A DNA stretch of 64,000 nt from the NCBI GenBank assembly GCA_027919835.1, contig JANVFP010000005.1, forward strand, positions 930,001 through 994,000, given 5' to 3'. This DNA is from Lentinula raphanica. Taxonomy: Eukaryota > Basidiomycota > Agaricomycetes > Agaricales > Omphalotaceae. The position numbers and the translations under genes are program-made. The stretch's first letter is position 1, and every line of letters begins with the position of its first letter. Below the pieces are notes generated by a model that saw nothing but the letters and a program-made list of their open reading frames with translations, was not told where the DNA came from and searched no databases. Below, in pieces: positions 1-10,500 of this stretch.

Positions 1-1559
1 AAAGTTGGGATTACCAAGGGCAAGCTGGCTACCATTATGCGTACTCTAGTAGCGCGTCATTGTTATCAAGAGGGTGAGTCCACAGTTTCTGTGTTGGAAG
101 GTTTCAAATGCCCTAACGTGCACTCCAGTCTCCAAAGATGTCTACGCCAACAATCGACTGTCGCTGACACTCAGGTCACAAACCCCTGGGACTGCATTCC
201 TCGATCTCCAAACGCAGGAGGGCCAACAAGCTGCGTTTTATCTACAAAAATCCTTGGATGACCCCGTTTATGGTCCCGCCACTGACCTTCAACATACCGC
301 GTTTACATACTCCGTGAAGGATACTGGTTTTAGCGGAACACTCTATGAATGGATCAGGGAACATGTGAGTTATAAGAGCCTTATGTGACCGCGCACAAGC
401 TGATGCACAATTTCAGAAAGACCGACTTCAGGTCTGAACTGCGATTACTACTACTCCATCTCGCTGTCTGATCGGATCTGTTTCTAGGTGATGATTAAGG
501 GTATGGTAGGTATGAACCAACTCATGGGAACGTTGTCGGTTTTGGAGGGTGAGTAGTAGTAAAATTGCGCTCCTTGACCCATATGCGTTCGTAACTCATC
601 AGTGTCTATGCCACAGTATTCCCTTGGGGAAAATACAAAACGATCTGCGACGTAGGTAGCGGGAGCGGAAGCTTTACATGGTCCCTTGTTCAGAAATTCC
701 CTGCGATTGAGGTCACCATGTTCGACCTTCCAGAGACCATTTCAGTCGCAGAAAAGGCAAGCTAGTCTTGTTGACATCAATCAGTGCCGGTATATGTGTT
801 TCGTCTGACCAGCTTTCCCAAAGGCTGCCGCGGACCAAAAGGATGGTGTTGACCGGGTCAAATTCTCGTCTGGTAATTTCTTCGAGGGGTCTCCACCTGA
901 TGGACTTGATGTGTACTATGTGAGTTTGGAGAGAATATTCTCGATGTATCTATCAAAGGCTGATTTGTGAAGTTGAGGAATATTATTCATAACTGTGACT
1001 AGGTTTCATCATGCTTGTCAGGTTTTCATTGCTGACCACGACGAACATAGGGCCGGATAACAGTGCGCTATCTATTCTGCAGTCTGTACAGAAAGCTATG
1101 AGGAAGGATAGTCGGGTACTCGTTCGTCAGTGTTGATTTTCCGCCCTGGTTAGAAACATGATACAAACGACAAACAGACGATTATATCTTGCCTTCGTAT
1201 CATGATCCGGAAGGAGACAATCCCGCTCATGCATTGGATAAGGTACTCTTCCTCTTCTCTTCGATAAGCGGCCGTGATTCTGAATTCTGTACAGGCGCCT
1301 CCGCCTATGCTCCCGGACTTCGGGTATGGCAACATGCGTCTACACAATCAAAACCTCACCATGCTGTTCATGTATAACTCGAGAGAAAGAACGGTTGCTG
1401 AGCTGACTGGTTTGAGGTAAGATATCACGATGCTTTGCTTTGGAGTCCTCTATCTGATTACCTCGTGTCAGCCAAGCGGCAGGACTGAAGCTATCTCGTG
1501 TATGGGATCTTGGTGAAACGGCAGTGTTTGAACTGGTTAGGAGCGATTCAAGTGAGTAG
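1..1559 (+). CDS. O-methyltransferase (COMT-like), 5' end cut by window
   Basis: SAM-dependent O-methyltransferase of the plant/fungal COMT-like type, which methylates a hydroxyl on a small aromatic or secondary-metabolite substrate in the cytosol; the substrate cannot be told. The visible part starts inside the dimerisation/substrate domain. The SAM-binding glycine motif DVGSGSGSFTW lies near 650-685. After a short exon with DGLDVYY, an exon junction near 991/1052 restores HNWPDNSALSILQSV, whose His is the expected catalytic base. The next joins give RVLVHDYILPSYHDPEG and APPPMLPDFGYGNMRLHNQN, and the last exon ends ETAVFELVRSDSSE at a TAG at 1557-1559. At least seven short introns are needed, one with a GTCAGT donor. 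All joins keep frame, so the gene looks intact. The amino terminus lies left of the window. No biosynthetic cluster partner is visible, so its pathway is unknown. Confidence 0.85.
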
Positions 1560-3461
1560 CGATGCATATGATTGGTATATTCAAAACGATAGACTTGAAG
1601 ACGGTCTCTGCTGCTATGTACATGTATGAGTAATTCAGTGAATGCGTATCGTGTTATGTATAGCAGGAAATTGGCAAGAGGTGACAGAAAAACAAAACAA
1701 GGCGGACACGCGAAGTTGGAACTTGGTGCCGTGCAATTGCAGGAGCTGTCGCTTCATGATTGAGAGCCGATGTCATCCAAATGATGATTGTCGAGACCAA
1801 GAACAATGTCGAGAGAGCCGATGTCATCCAAATGATTGTCGAGACCAAGAACAATGTCGACAATACCTAACGAAACATCACTGTCCTGCACGATGATGTT
1901 TTGAAGTTCAAGGAGTTGGGAAGTTACGCCACAGAATCAACGTCGCAACCCGCTATTACATCTTGATCGACAAGACTGCATGGGAGGACCTTATGAGATC
2001 GTCGAAATATGTAGATGCTAAGAGATGCTGATTGATGCTAGGTCGAGTTACAATCCTTCGGCAAATGTGGTCAAGCTCTCCGAGTTTCTGAAATGCACCG
2101 GCAGTCAATTGGATTTCTTTTGAGCTATAGCAGCTGAGGGCAGCGGTCGCAGACGGTTCCTACAGTGCGTAAAAATTTGGACTCTTCTTTGACTATTCTG
2201 TTGTCTGAGCTTGTGTGCAGTGTAGAGCCAAAGTCGGTGATCATGAACAGAGGTGAAAAGAAAGTCAAGGTACTTGAAAATTTCTCACGAAAATCTCACT
2301 CAACTGGACACTCACGTCCTGCTCACGTCGTCCTTCACGAGCCTGTAGGGTAGAATCCATATCTCGAACTGCATTCTCTATACGACAAAGCTACTTCTCA
2401 GCGCTCAGCGCTCAGTGCTCAGTGCTCAATGGACCTCGAAACTCCGGTACTTGGTTGCCTCGCATCAACTCAAGTCTGAACTTTTGCAACTCGAACGATA
2501 GCATCGTGCATCGTTTCAACTTTCCACCCCATCCTGATTCCTAATGTGGTGTCTTTGTCAATTGTGGTTTGCCACTAACAATTAATCAGAATGTTCTATG
2601 AACCTCAATTTCCCAAGCTATCGTGGATTGCATCGTGTCAAATTCTGGTGTGTTTTTTTCTTGTTATTTCTGACTCGTACTACGGTTGACTCGTAATTTC
2701 TTGGCAGTCTTCAGGTATTTTCCCTACGATGATACAGCCTGCTCGCTTAGTCTCTTGCAGTGGGCTGAAGAAAGGTGAATGGCTGGGACAGCATCAACTG
2801 GTTTCTTCGTCGAGCCAACGCGTTGGATCGGATTCACGACCTTGAACGACCCACATCGTTATCAAAGGACCCACATTGGAGCACTTGATGAGAGACCCAT
2901 TTCTGTGAACACGTTCACACCGGTTGGCTATGTCCAGGCCGGATTTGATGAAGCGCAGCCAACGTGTCGAGTCATATCCTGACAGGTCCCTTGAATACTC
3001 AATGGCGAATCCGGGAGCAGACCTCGTTTCTGAGTTCGTGGCTGTTCGTGGGCGAAGATGAAAGAAGAATAATCGATAGCCTAAACCTTTTCCGTTCAGA
3101 GCTCTCCACATTTTTTTCAATCTGATAGGACCCACATCGTCCTTTATCTCCTCATCCTCATTCAATTGTTCTAGCATCTGATTCTGTCGCCCGACATCCC
3201 CGTTTCGCATTCTACCGAGTTGCAAAAGGATGGCCATTTTTGTCCAAGTCGTCCTTGTATTCTGACATTCCAGGTCCACGATACGCATCTGCATCATGCT
3301 GTTCTGTGGGCGGCCTCCAAGGTTCTCCCGTTAGAAAGAGTCACCGGTTCTGTCGCCCACCTTTGATTATCTCCCGTTGGATCAGGTCACCAGTGCGTTT
3401 AGCGTGCGGAAATTGCCATGCTGGTTGACTTGTGGGGATGAGCCCACGCCAGACGGAATGG
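1560..3461. other. Intergenic; no supported gene
   Basis: Apart from a short tandem duplication (1762-1860) and a heptamer run near 2399-2430 (gcgctca/gtgctca repeated), I see no gene here. The longest open frame is on the minus strand at 2794-3297 (167 codons, rich in charged residues, no recognised motif). It has no clear partner exons and is left as a weak candidate only. Confidence 0.5.
1762..1860. repeat. Tandem duplication, 51 + 48 bp
   Basis: Two adjacent copies of a unit beginning GAGAGCCGATGTCATCCAAA and ending GAACAATGTCGA. The copies differ by one three-base GAT/ATG step (51 bp at 1762-1812, 48 bp at 1813-1860). The duplication sits just downstream of the methyltransferase stop, probably in 3' flanking DNA. 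Confidence 0.9.
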
Positions 3462-3469
3462 TATAAAAG
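3462..3469 (+). promoter_or_regulatory. TATA box upstream of the hairpin-repeat region
   Basis: TATAAAAG in the context GGTATAAAAGCAGTCCC. It is followed by pyrimidine-rich DNA (CGCCTCTCTCTTTTGAAC) of the kind found at fungal transcription starts. No good open frame follows, so it may drive the non-coding transcript proposed for 3490-5110. Confidence 0.45.
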
Positions 3470-4156
3470 CAGTCCCAATTTCGCTATTGTTCACCAGAAC
3501 CATTCGCCTCTCTCTTTTGAACTTTCTATTGCTCTTATGCAGTTGAAGTTACCTCGCTAGTGGCTTAACGCTGCTCTTCGAGGTTGTCGCCTCCAACGCT
3601 CTTGAGAAGCTGTAAGCAATTTCTCAGAACGCATCGTATATTCTCTTGCTGATATCCCAAATGTTCTAGCCAACGACGGGAGCTACATCTTCTTCAAAGC
3701 ATGATGTCCATCAGTCCCCGTTAGTCCTACATTAAGGATCTGTAAGTACCCGATTCTTTGTCAACACTTGCAGATGCTCAACTCCGTCGTCTTCCTGACA
3801 GTATGATCACCGCAAACGTGGTTGCCTTCCTATGCATCTAGTTGCGTTCAAACGCAACGTAACAAACATGAACTCAGTATGCGGTTTCACATCGATCACC
3901 TATTCATGCAATGACTGTCGTACTAGGAGCTTTATGCTTTTTTGTAGATTCTTTGACGCGCAATGTCAGGAATCTACATCCCGCACAGCAGTCCTCTCGA
4001 GGCCGTCTGTCGTGAGTCGGGAAGCCGATTTTATCGCTCCCATCAGGGCATGTCTTCGCACTGCTGTCCTTGTCACTGAGGCTCGTCTGTCGTAAGTCGA
4101 AGAGACTTGCTCTGATTTCGATATCCTTTTTTCGTTTTCTCGTTTTCTCGTCATTT

Positions 4157-4192
4157 CATTCTCCACTTCATTCTCCACTTCATTCTCCACTT
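4157..4192. repeat. 12-bp unit x 3
   Basis: CATTCTCCACTT repeated three times head to tail without error, between the second and third hairpin units. Confidence 0.95.
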
Positions 4193-4827
4193 AGAATTCC
4201 TCCACATATTCCTACTACTACCATTATACCCGCACGATGGAAGCTACCCACGCACTGCAGTCGTCAGTCATAAGTCGGAGAGGTGGTTTCCATTCGTAAT
4301 CAATATCCTACTCTTGTTCTCCCTTCAATTTTCGATATACTCATTCGATATACTCACTACATACACTTCCACACCTGCACTACGCTTACACTTCTACGGC
4401 TACACCTTCTCGCCTACACCTTCTCGCCTACATACTACCACCATTCCTGACCGATGGAAGCTGCCCACGCCCTGCATTCGTCTGTCATAAGTCGGAGAGG
4501 GGCTTCTCATCGTGGTTCGCCTTCTTTACTTAGATTTCATCACTTCTGCTGTTTTTCATACCTAGGAGCATGTCCGCGCCCTGCGTCGTCAGTCATAAGT
4601 CGGAGTGGCATGTTTCTGATCTCGCCTTTTCATGGCTCCCTCGCTTTGGAGAACACTCGCGCCCTGCAGTCCCTCGTCTATCGAGGTACGTTGTCGGTCA
4701 TTAGCCGGAGAGTTGTTCCTCCACCTCTGGTCGTTTCTTCTCCTGATCCGGAGAACACTCGCGCCCTAAAGTCCCTCTTCGTTTGAGGGACTTGTTGTCA
4801 TTAGTCGGGGAGTGTGTAATCGACCTC

Positions 4828-4906
4828 GTCCGAAGACCACTCGCGCTCTAAAGTGCCTCCTCGTTCGAGGTACTTGTTGTCATTAGTCGGGGAGTGGTCT
4901 TCGGAC
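4828..4906 (+). ncRNA. Best hairpin unit of the array (79 nt)
   Basis: Outer stem GTCCGAAGACCACTC (4828-4842) pairs without mismatch to GAGTGGTCTTCGGAC (4892-4906). Inner stem AAGTGCCTC (4851-4859) pairs with GAGGTACTT (4867-4875) using one G-T wobble, around a 7-base loop CTCGTTC. The asymmetric internal loop holds the conserved GCGCTCTA on the 5' side and GTTGTCATTAGTCGGG on the 3' side. The shape is like one half of an H/ACA guide RNA, but the conserved loop argues against different guide targets, and no ACA box is evident. Confidence 0.55.
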
Positions 4907-5336
4907 TTTTCCTAAAGAACACTCGCGCACTGGAGTACCTCCTTGTTAGAGGTACTCGTAGTCATTAGTCGGAGAGTTAAGTTCTTCTCCTTTCCTGGGC
5001 CATGGTGTTGACGGTGAGTTTGATTATTCAATGGGTCACTGTTACTGACTTCGTGTTTCGCCCAGAAAAATCATACCAAGCCCTCGAAATTATTCTTGTC
5101 CTATCATATGTAGTATCTTGACTTGCAAACCAATATCATATCCTGAAATAGTTTATTCAAATGCTTATGCTACAGTACATGCTCAAACTTTCCTTGCAAT
5201 AACTACTACCACCTTACTATACTAAATTTAATACTTATTTGAAGTTCAACTCGTTCGACTATGGATTGAGTTCCAATACACTTGACTTCAAAACACGCTC
5301 ATACTCTCGCCTATGTATGCTTAAGTACCTTCTCTT

Positions 5337-5352
5337 GCGAACTTCGGTTCGC
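5337..5352 (+). other. UUCG-capped hairpin
   Basis: GCGAAC-TTCG-GTTCGC, a perfect 6-bp stem with an extra-stable UUCG-type tetraloop, about 100 bases upstream of the glutathione transferase start. It may fall in the 5' UTR; role unknown. Confidence 0.5.
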
Positions 5353-5448
5353 GGAGGTTACCGATACCCATACAGCAATGACATTGAACTACTTAGTCAA
5401 CTTGCTCTCATCTCATGACAAATCGCATCTTGCTTTCAATCGACCACC

Positions 5449-6284
5449 ATGAGTGAGAAAGGTATCATTTTCTATGATATCCCATTCGCAAAGGGCAATA
5501 TCTGCTGGTCGTCAAATACGTGGAAAGCGCGGTACGTTTGGCTGTATTTCGTTGTTCTAAGTCAAGGCTCTTATCGATAAGACACCTTGATAGTTACTGT
5601 CTAAACTACAAGAGACTCACCTATCGAACCGAATGGGTCGAATATCCTGACATCAAGCCCCTCTGTATCAAAATTGGAGCTGCCCCGACAAGTTTCGATG
5701 ATAAGGGTGACGCGGAATATACCCTGCCTGTTATATACGACGAAAACACAGGTCAGGTTGTTTCCGAGTCCTTCAACATCGCTGTTTATCTAGACACCAC
5801 ATATCCTGATACTCCGCGAGTCTTTCCACCCGGAACGAGAGCATTGCAGGCTGCGTTTGTTCACTACGCCGGTCTCCAGATCGGAAGGGTGATAGGAGAC
5901 TTCCTCCGCCCGGTTGTGTACGAGAAACTCCCTCCCGGAAAGAGCCAGGAGTATTTCCGAAGGACGAGGGAGGAGTTTTACAAGGTGAAGATAGAGGACT
6001 TGGCTCCTCGAGGAGAAGCCCGCGTGAGGGAGTGGAAGAAGTTCGAGAACGCTTTAGTTTTGTTTAGTAAACATTTTGGGAGGACAACAGATGAGGCCGG
6101 GGGTGAGTTTATATGCGGAAAGGAACCGTCGTTTGCGGATTTCGTGATGGCGGGGCTCCTCCAATGGTGTAAAGAAGGATTTGGATCTGAGAGTACGGCC
6201 CAATGGAAGGACATCATGACTTGGCAGGATGGGAGATGGGGAAAGTATATCGACAGTTTGGAGAGTTATTCTGTAGTCGTTTGA
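5449..6284 (+). CDS. Glutathione S-transferase, fungal-specific class A-like (GSTFuA)
   Basis: Cytosolic glutathione transferase; this fungus-specific class is expanded in wood- and litter-decay basidiomycetes and handles plant-derived or other toxic small molecules. Exon 1 (5449-5531) starts at ATG in a CCACC context. A 62-base intron (GTACGT...GATAG) joins to 5594, giving 258 codons plus stop at 6284. The thioredoxin-like N domain carries WSSNTWKARYCLNYK, RTEWVEYPDI, LPVIYDENTGQVVSES (cis-Pro and glutathione-binding Glu-Ser) and YLDTTYPDTP. The helical C domain ends with GGEFICGKEPSFADFVMAGLLQW, the usual GST N-capping Asp region, followed by a short tail. Length and order match the family. 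The Cys at codon 19 precedes the WS-NTWK signature. An unspliced reading would start at 5520 but loses the N domain, so the spliced start is preferred. Confidence 0.92.
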
Positions 6285-7528
6285 GCAGATCGTCGAGCAA
6301 ACAAAGACATATAAAGAACGAACTGATTGAGTCCCTTCATCCGTTCACCAAGTTGATTGCGGTAGCGCCTTGCTTGAGCGTCTAATCGATCTAATCTCTC
6401 TTGCTTCCGAACTCCCATCACTAATGCTCAAATGCAAAGAAATCGATTCTCGAGGCTCTCACTCTCGGCGTCTCTCCTTCAGATAAAATACGATTCAGAT
6501 GAACCACCGTTCGAATCTTGATCGCAGCTACATCAGGGATGGATAAGTTCAAGGTTCGTACTCATCAAATTGACAGGCGAAAATCTCCTCTTACAATGTT
6601 TATCCAGTTTCCTCTCATCATCTCGAGTCTCGACGCAAAAACGAGATTGAAGAGGTCATGGTGGGCCAATGCTTGTGATGATACTGTTCGCCACTGTCGC
6701 GGGCCTCAAGCGGGACGTCTGTCAGAGTGCTTTGAGGGCGCATTCGAATATCAAAGTAATCAGAGCTGGGTTGGGGCCACAGCGAGTGTGATTCAGTCTT
6801 CGAGGCTCAGGCTGCGTCACCAACGAATATTGGTATCCAATATTCGCAGTCCTCCGCAACGGGGCGCAGGACTGCTGCTTTTGCCGCAAAATATCTCTTA
6901 CTCACTGACAAGACTTCGATAACCATCAAACCAAATGACGACATAGAGCTCGCTGCAAGATGTATATTGATGTATATCGTCCATCTTGAATGCTTGTGTC
7001 TCTTCGAACGACCACTTTCTGTATCATCTGCAATTACGCGTGTGTCGTCCGACCAGGATGGTTCACTCGAGTCTCCGACCCAATTTGTATATTCGGGTCA
7101 GCGATAGGTATCAACTCGACCGACTTGAACGTACGAGGGGACTTTCAAACGGGGAAGGCATGGCTGAGAAAGGGAGCGTCGATTCGACCGGCATTGTCGT
7201 ATGTGTTAATCTCACTTGTTTGAATGTGCCCTGTTCTGACCAGTGAATAAGACTCTGTTCCAGTCGAAGTGGAGTCGTTCAAAAGCACACCAAGATCGCT
7301 TGCTTTTGCAATGACCTGCCGAAGATATTGAAGCCATTTGTACCGTATACGGATGGGTGCGAACATTGAATATGTGTTATGCCGATCGTCCCTAATTCGC
7401 CCCATTGTCTGGCGTTCGCGCTATCCGTACCCCAATTTTTTGCTCAACCTTCATAATGTCATGATCTCTCTGGTGTCATTCGCCAGTTCTTCACCATATA
7501 TTCCCGGACAGTGTCGTTCATATTCTAT
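6285..7528. other. Intergenic; nothing identified
   Basis: Between the glutathione transferase and the end of the next minus-strand gene. There are open frames of 134 (6518-6922) and 77-86 codons, but none joins into a family I recognise and none shows a convincing splice pattern. Confidence 0.5.
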
Positions 7529-10500
7529 CTAGATGTTCTTGTGTTTCTTATCGACGTGGGTATCCCCTTCTCTCTCGATCACGGCTTCCTTCCCTTTTGC
7601 TTCTCTCTCCTCATGTGTCTCTTTTCTCTTCATCCCGATACAAGCAATATCATCCTTCCCATTTCCGTCAGCAACTGCGCTCCCTTCCCTTCCCTTAGAC
7701 CTTCTATCGTTGCGTTTAGAAGAACCAACTCTGGGTGGAAACGATTCCATTCCCGCTGTATCCGATAAAACTTCTTGCACCTCATGGCAAGCAGTCATCA
7801 ACCGATGCATTGGATACATGAGCGCCGGGTCGAGTTCATCCAAGTCAACATCTCCAAGTCCTGCGCAGAAGGTCTCGAGCAGTTGGTTGATCTTGGCTTT
7901 TTGATCCTGGTTTTTCTGGCTACCCATCCGAGTCTTCGCCTTCATTCCTACAACCTGAGATCTCTTTCCTCTCACTCTGTCCTTCTCCTCCAGATCTTCC
8001 ACTCCTAACCAAGAAGACCAGTCCTGCCAGTTCGGGCTCTCCTGGAGAGATCCGATGATCTCTTTCAACAGGCATCTGAACCCAGCCTGAGCTTCGACAA
8101 AGCTCTTCCTATAAGCCTCCCACAGCTTCATATCGATAGCAATAGCCTTGGTGACTCGGATCCTGTGGGCCGTGGTGTCTGTCTTCTGAGTGCTGTGCCA
8201 GTTGATATGAGTTTGGCTGAGCTTGGTTACAAGCTGGATAAGGAAAGGGGAAGAGGAAGGTTCTGCAAGAGGTGGAACAACCGAAGGAGAGGGAGGTTGC
8301 TGGTGGACTCTGAGTCTTTGCTTGGACTTGAGCAGGGTAGAAACCTCGAGTCTCTGCTTCTCCAGAGTCAGATTGTAGGAGATCCAGCCCAGCAGATATT
8401 CTACAAGTTGCTGAGACTTGGCTTCCTTGTCACAGCTCTTCTTCAAGGTCATATTGTTATGCTGTTTTTCCAATTCAGCAATGGAAGTGCCCTCTGAGTA
8501 ATGAAAAGCTTCTGCTCTGTGACAGAGGATTGTAGTGATGATCTGATAGCAAGTCAAGATCAACAAGATATAGCTTAGAGCTGCAGTGAATGACTGACTT
8601 CATGCCAAACCACTGAGAGATCTTTTCTAGCACCAGGGATAAGGTTAAGCAATTCATTGGGTGATGAAGTAGCCCAATCTGAGTGGTTGGAATGAGAAAA
8701 GTAAATCAAGTATTCCTTGAGTACTTCAGAAGTGGAGATGTAGTCTCCAAAAATATCTGCATCTTGCTGCTTTTGCTTCTTGCCTTGTCTCTGTTTGGTG
8801 AAAAAGGAAGTGCCAGGGACCAGATAGGTAAGCAACTAGATTATTTGGATTCAGGACAAATTTTTTCATAATTGAAGAACAGGATTGAAGAGCCTAGCAC
8901 TTACCAGTTCAATATCAGTTGACATATTGCAGAAGGTCTTCAGGATCATTTGACAGTAAGAAGGACAGAGGACCATGCATTCTTCAAGCCCCACAGGTAT
9001 GCCTTCATATCCATGGAAGGGCCTACAATTTTCCACAAGGCTGAGTTTTCTGGGAAGCCCCTCCAGTATCTCTACCTGTTCCTCTGTCCATTGACACCTA
9101 TCCTGGAGTGTCCTCACCCCAGCCAATATACTATCCCAGTATAACTTCTGAGCAGCTTGGTAAGTATCTGACCCCAAAGCCCAGAGGCTAGAGACAGGAT
9201 CCAGGTGGGTTTGAAAAGCTTCTTCTGACAATGCAACCAGATATGAGGCAACATCAGAGGAGAAGGAATGGAGAGCTTCTTCCTCTAATCCTATAGCATA
9301 ATCATGGATATCAAGAGCCAAAACTTGACCATCAGGAAAATCTGCATTGCTGCAAAGATAGACTAGCTGTTTCCAGTTGCCAATGAGGATAGGTTCAATG
9401 AACTAGGAGAAACTTTCTAAGTCCAAAAACAAAACAGAATCAAGTTTGAAACCTTACCCCCCAGACCACTTTTCTGGATTCTACCAGATTCTTGGGAGCA
9501 AAAAAATTGACAAAACTTTCCATATTGTGAACTCTGATGAGGAAGTCAACAATAGGAGGATGCTTGGCCAAAACAAACTGAACATCTTCATTGCCATGGG
9601 TCTTCTCCTCTTGGAGGCATTGTCTGATAACCTCCACTCTACCTTGTTCAGTGGAACAGTTGATTAGATTTATGATGTTGGCTGATAAATGTTCTTTGGG
9701 ATTATCAGATAAGGCTTTGAGCATGTTGTTGGAGGTGATTTTGGTGATGATAGCAGCTTGGAGAGGGGATTTTGAAAGTGCATCTGTATAAATCATCATA
9801 GATTGATTCAAACTTCTGATGCAAATGATTATAAAAAGCAAAGCTTACCTATGTCATACACTTTTGCCAGCCATAGACCATAAGTATAACAGTGGTCAAA
9901 GATCTTCCTTTCTGTGGCTGATAGATCAGAATCTTCATCCTGACTTTTTCTCCTTTCCTCTTGAACCTTGTCTAGCTTCTTCAGATCCTTCTTCAGAAGT
10001 TGCTGCAAAGCTGCTCGTCTATGCTGCCCAGAGTAAAGAATAATCTCAAAGTCAGCTCCACCATCCAAAGCTTTGATAATCTGGAAAGATTGAGTGACAT
10101 CTGGAGTTAGTGTTGAAAGATTGAGTGCATCCTTGTCAACTCCAATGACCAAGCAATGCTCAAGACTCTCCCTCTGGAGACCAGACATCTTGGGACCTGC
10201 TATCTGCACAATCCTAGATACTTGCTTATTCTTGATTTTTCTGGAAGTCTGGTAGGGTTTGATAGTGGGACCCAAACCTATGATGTTGATGAATCCAAAC
10301 CCCAAGACATATTTTGAATCATCCAGAGAAGCAGAAGTTGAAATAGCTGTATGCTATTTGAACTTTAAATTAGAGCTAATGAATTAGTACAGAAACTGAA
10401 ATCTTACATTTTTGCTGTGATATTCTGCAATTTTCTGGTTGAATTCAATTGCATCCACAGGGTCCTAATAATAATGATCAAACAATTATAGCTATAGTAA

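Larger units (their letters stand above)
3970..4990 (+). repeat. Array of about nine diverged repeats with a shared secondary structure
   Basis: Units lie at about 3970-4030, 4044-4114, 4239-4291, 4457-4506, 4567-4614, 4651-4718, 4755-4815, 4828-4906 and 4916-4985. Each has a 5' outer arm, then GCGC(C/T)CT or close, an inner hairpin, then GTCAT(T/A)AGTCGG(A/G)GAG, then a 3' outer arm complementary to the first. Outer arms differ completely in sequence between units yet still pair: GGAAGCTACC with GGTGGTTTCC, ACACTC with GAGTGT, and a perfect 15-base stem at 4828-4842/4892-4906. The inner stem also covaries: AAGTCCCTC/GAGGGACTT, AAGTGCCTC/GAGGTACTT, GAGTACCTC/GAGGTACTC. The inner stem is short in units 3-5 and 9 bp in units 7-9. 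Conserved loop with covarying stems points to a structured RNA family. I do not recognise it. Confidence 0.8.
3490..5110 (+). ncRNA. Possible spliced non-coding transcript hosting the hairpin repeats
   Basis: Downstream of the TATA box the sequence has intron-like blocks without any long reading frame: GCTGTAAGCAATTTC to GTTCTAG around 3612-3669, GTAAGTACCCG to CTTGCAG around 3742-3774, and GGTGAGTTTG to CGCCCAG around 5015-5066. Between them lies the array of foldable repeats. A reading frame exists at 4454-4786, but it only reads the repeats as peptide and stops inside the units that pair best. This suggests a long non-coding host transcript. Only a mini-ORF (ATGGTGTTGACG at about 5002, spliced to about 5109) is found at the far end. 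Inference from sequence signals; no transcript evidence. Confidence 0.35.

Noticed and set aside
960..1075. Break in the methyltransferase at the catalytic motif
   Set aside because: An intron from GTGACTAGG to ACATAG restores HNWPDNSAL in frame.
2794..3297. Minus-strand 167-codon frame
   Set aside because: No domain, no splice partners and no repeat elsewhere; kept only as a note in the spacer entry.
4454..4786. Reading the hairpin array as a repeat protein (ALQSSVISRRG-like units)
   Set aside because: The peptide likeness only reflects shared DNA. Units 7-9 contain in-frame stops, while base pairing, not codons, is what is kept.
3970..4990. CRISPR array or tRNA cluster
   Set aside because: The repeats vary strongly, spacing is irregular and the host is a eukaryote. 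No anticodon or T-arm pattern is present.
6480..6540. Possible tRNA B-box (CCGTTCGAATC)
   Set aside because: No matching A-box or cloverleaf could be drawn around it.
7533..7904. Plus-strand frames at 7.5-8.5 kb
   Set aside because: Opposite strand of the 350-codon last exon of the ParB-like gene, which splices in frame with conserved upstream exons.
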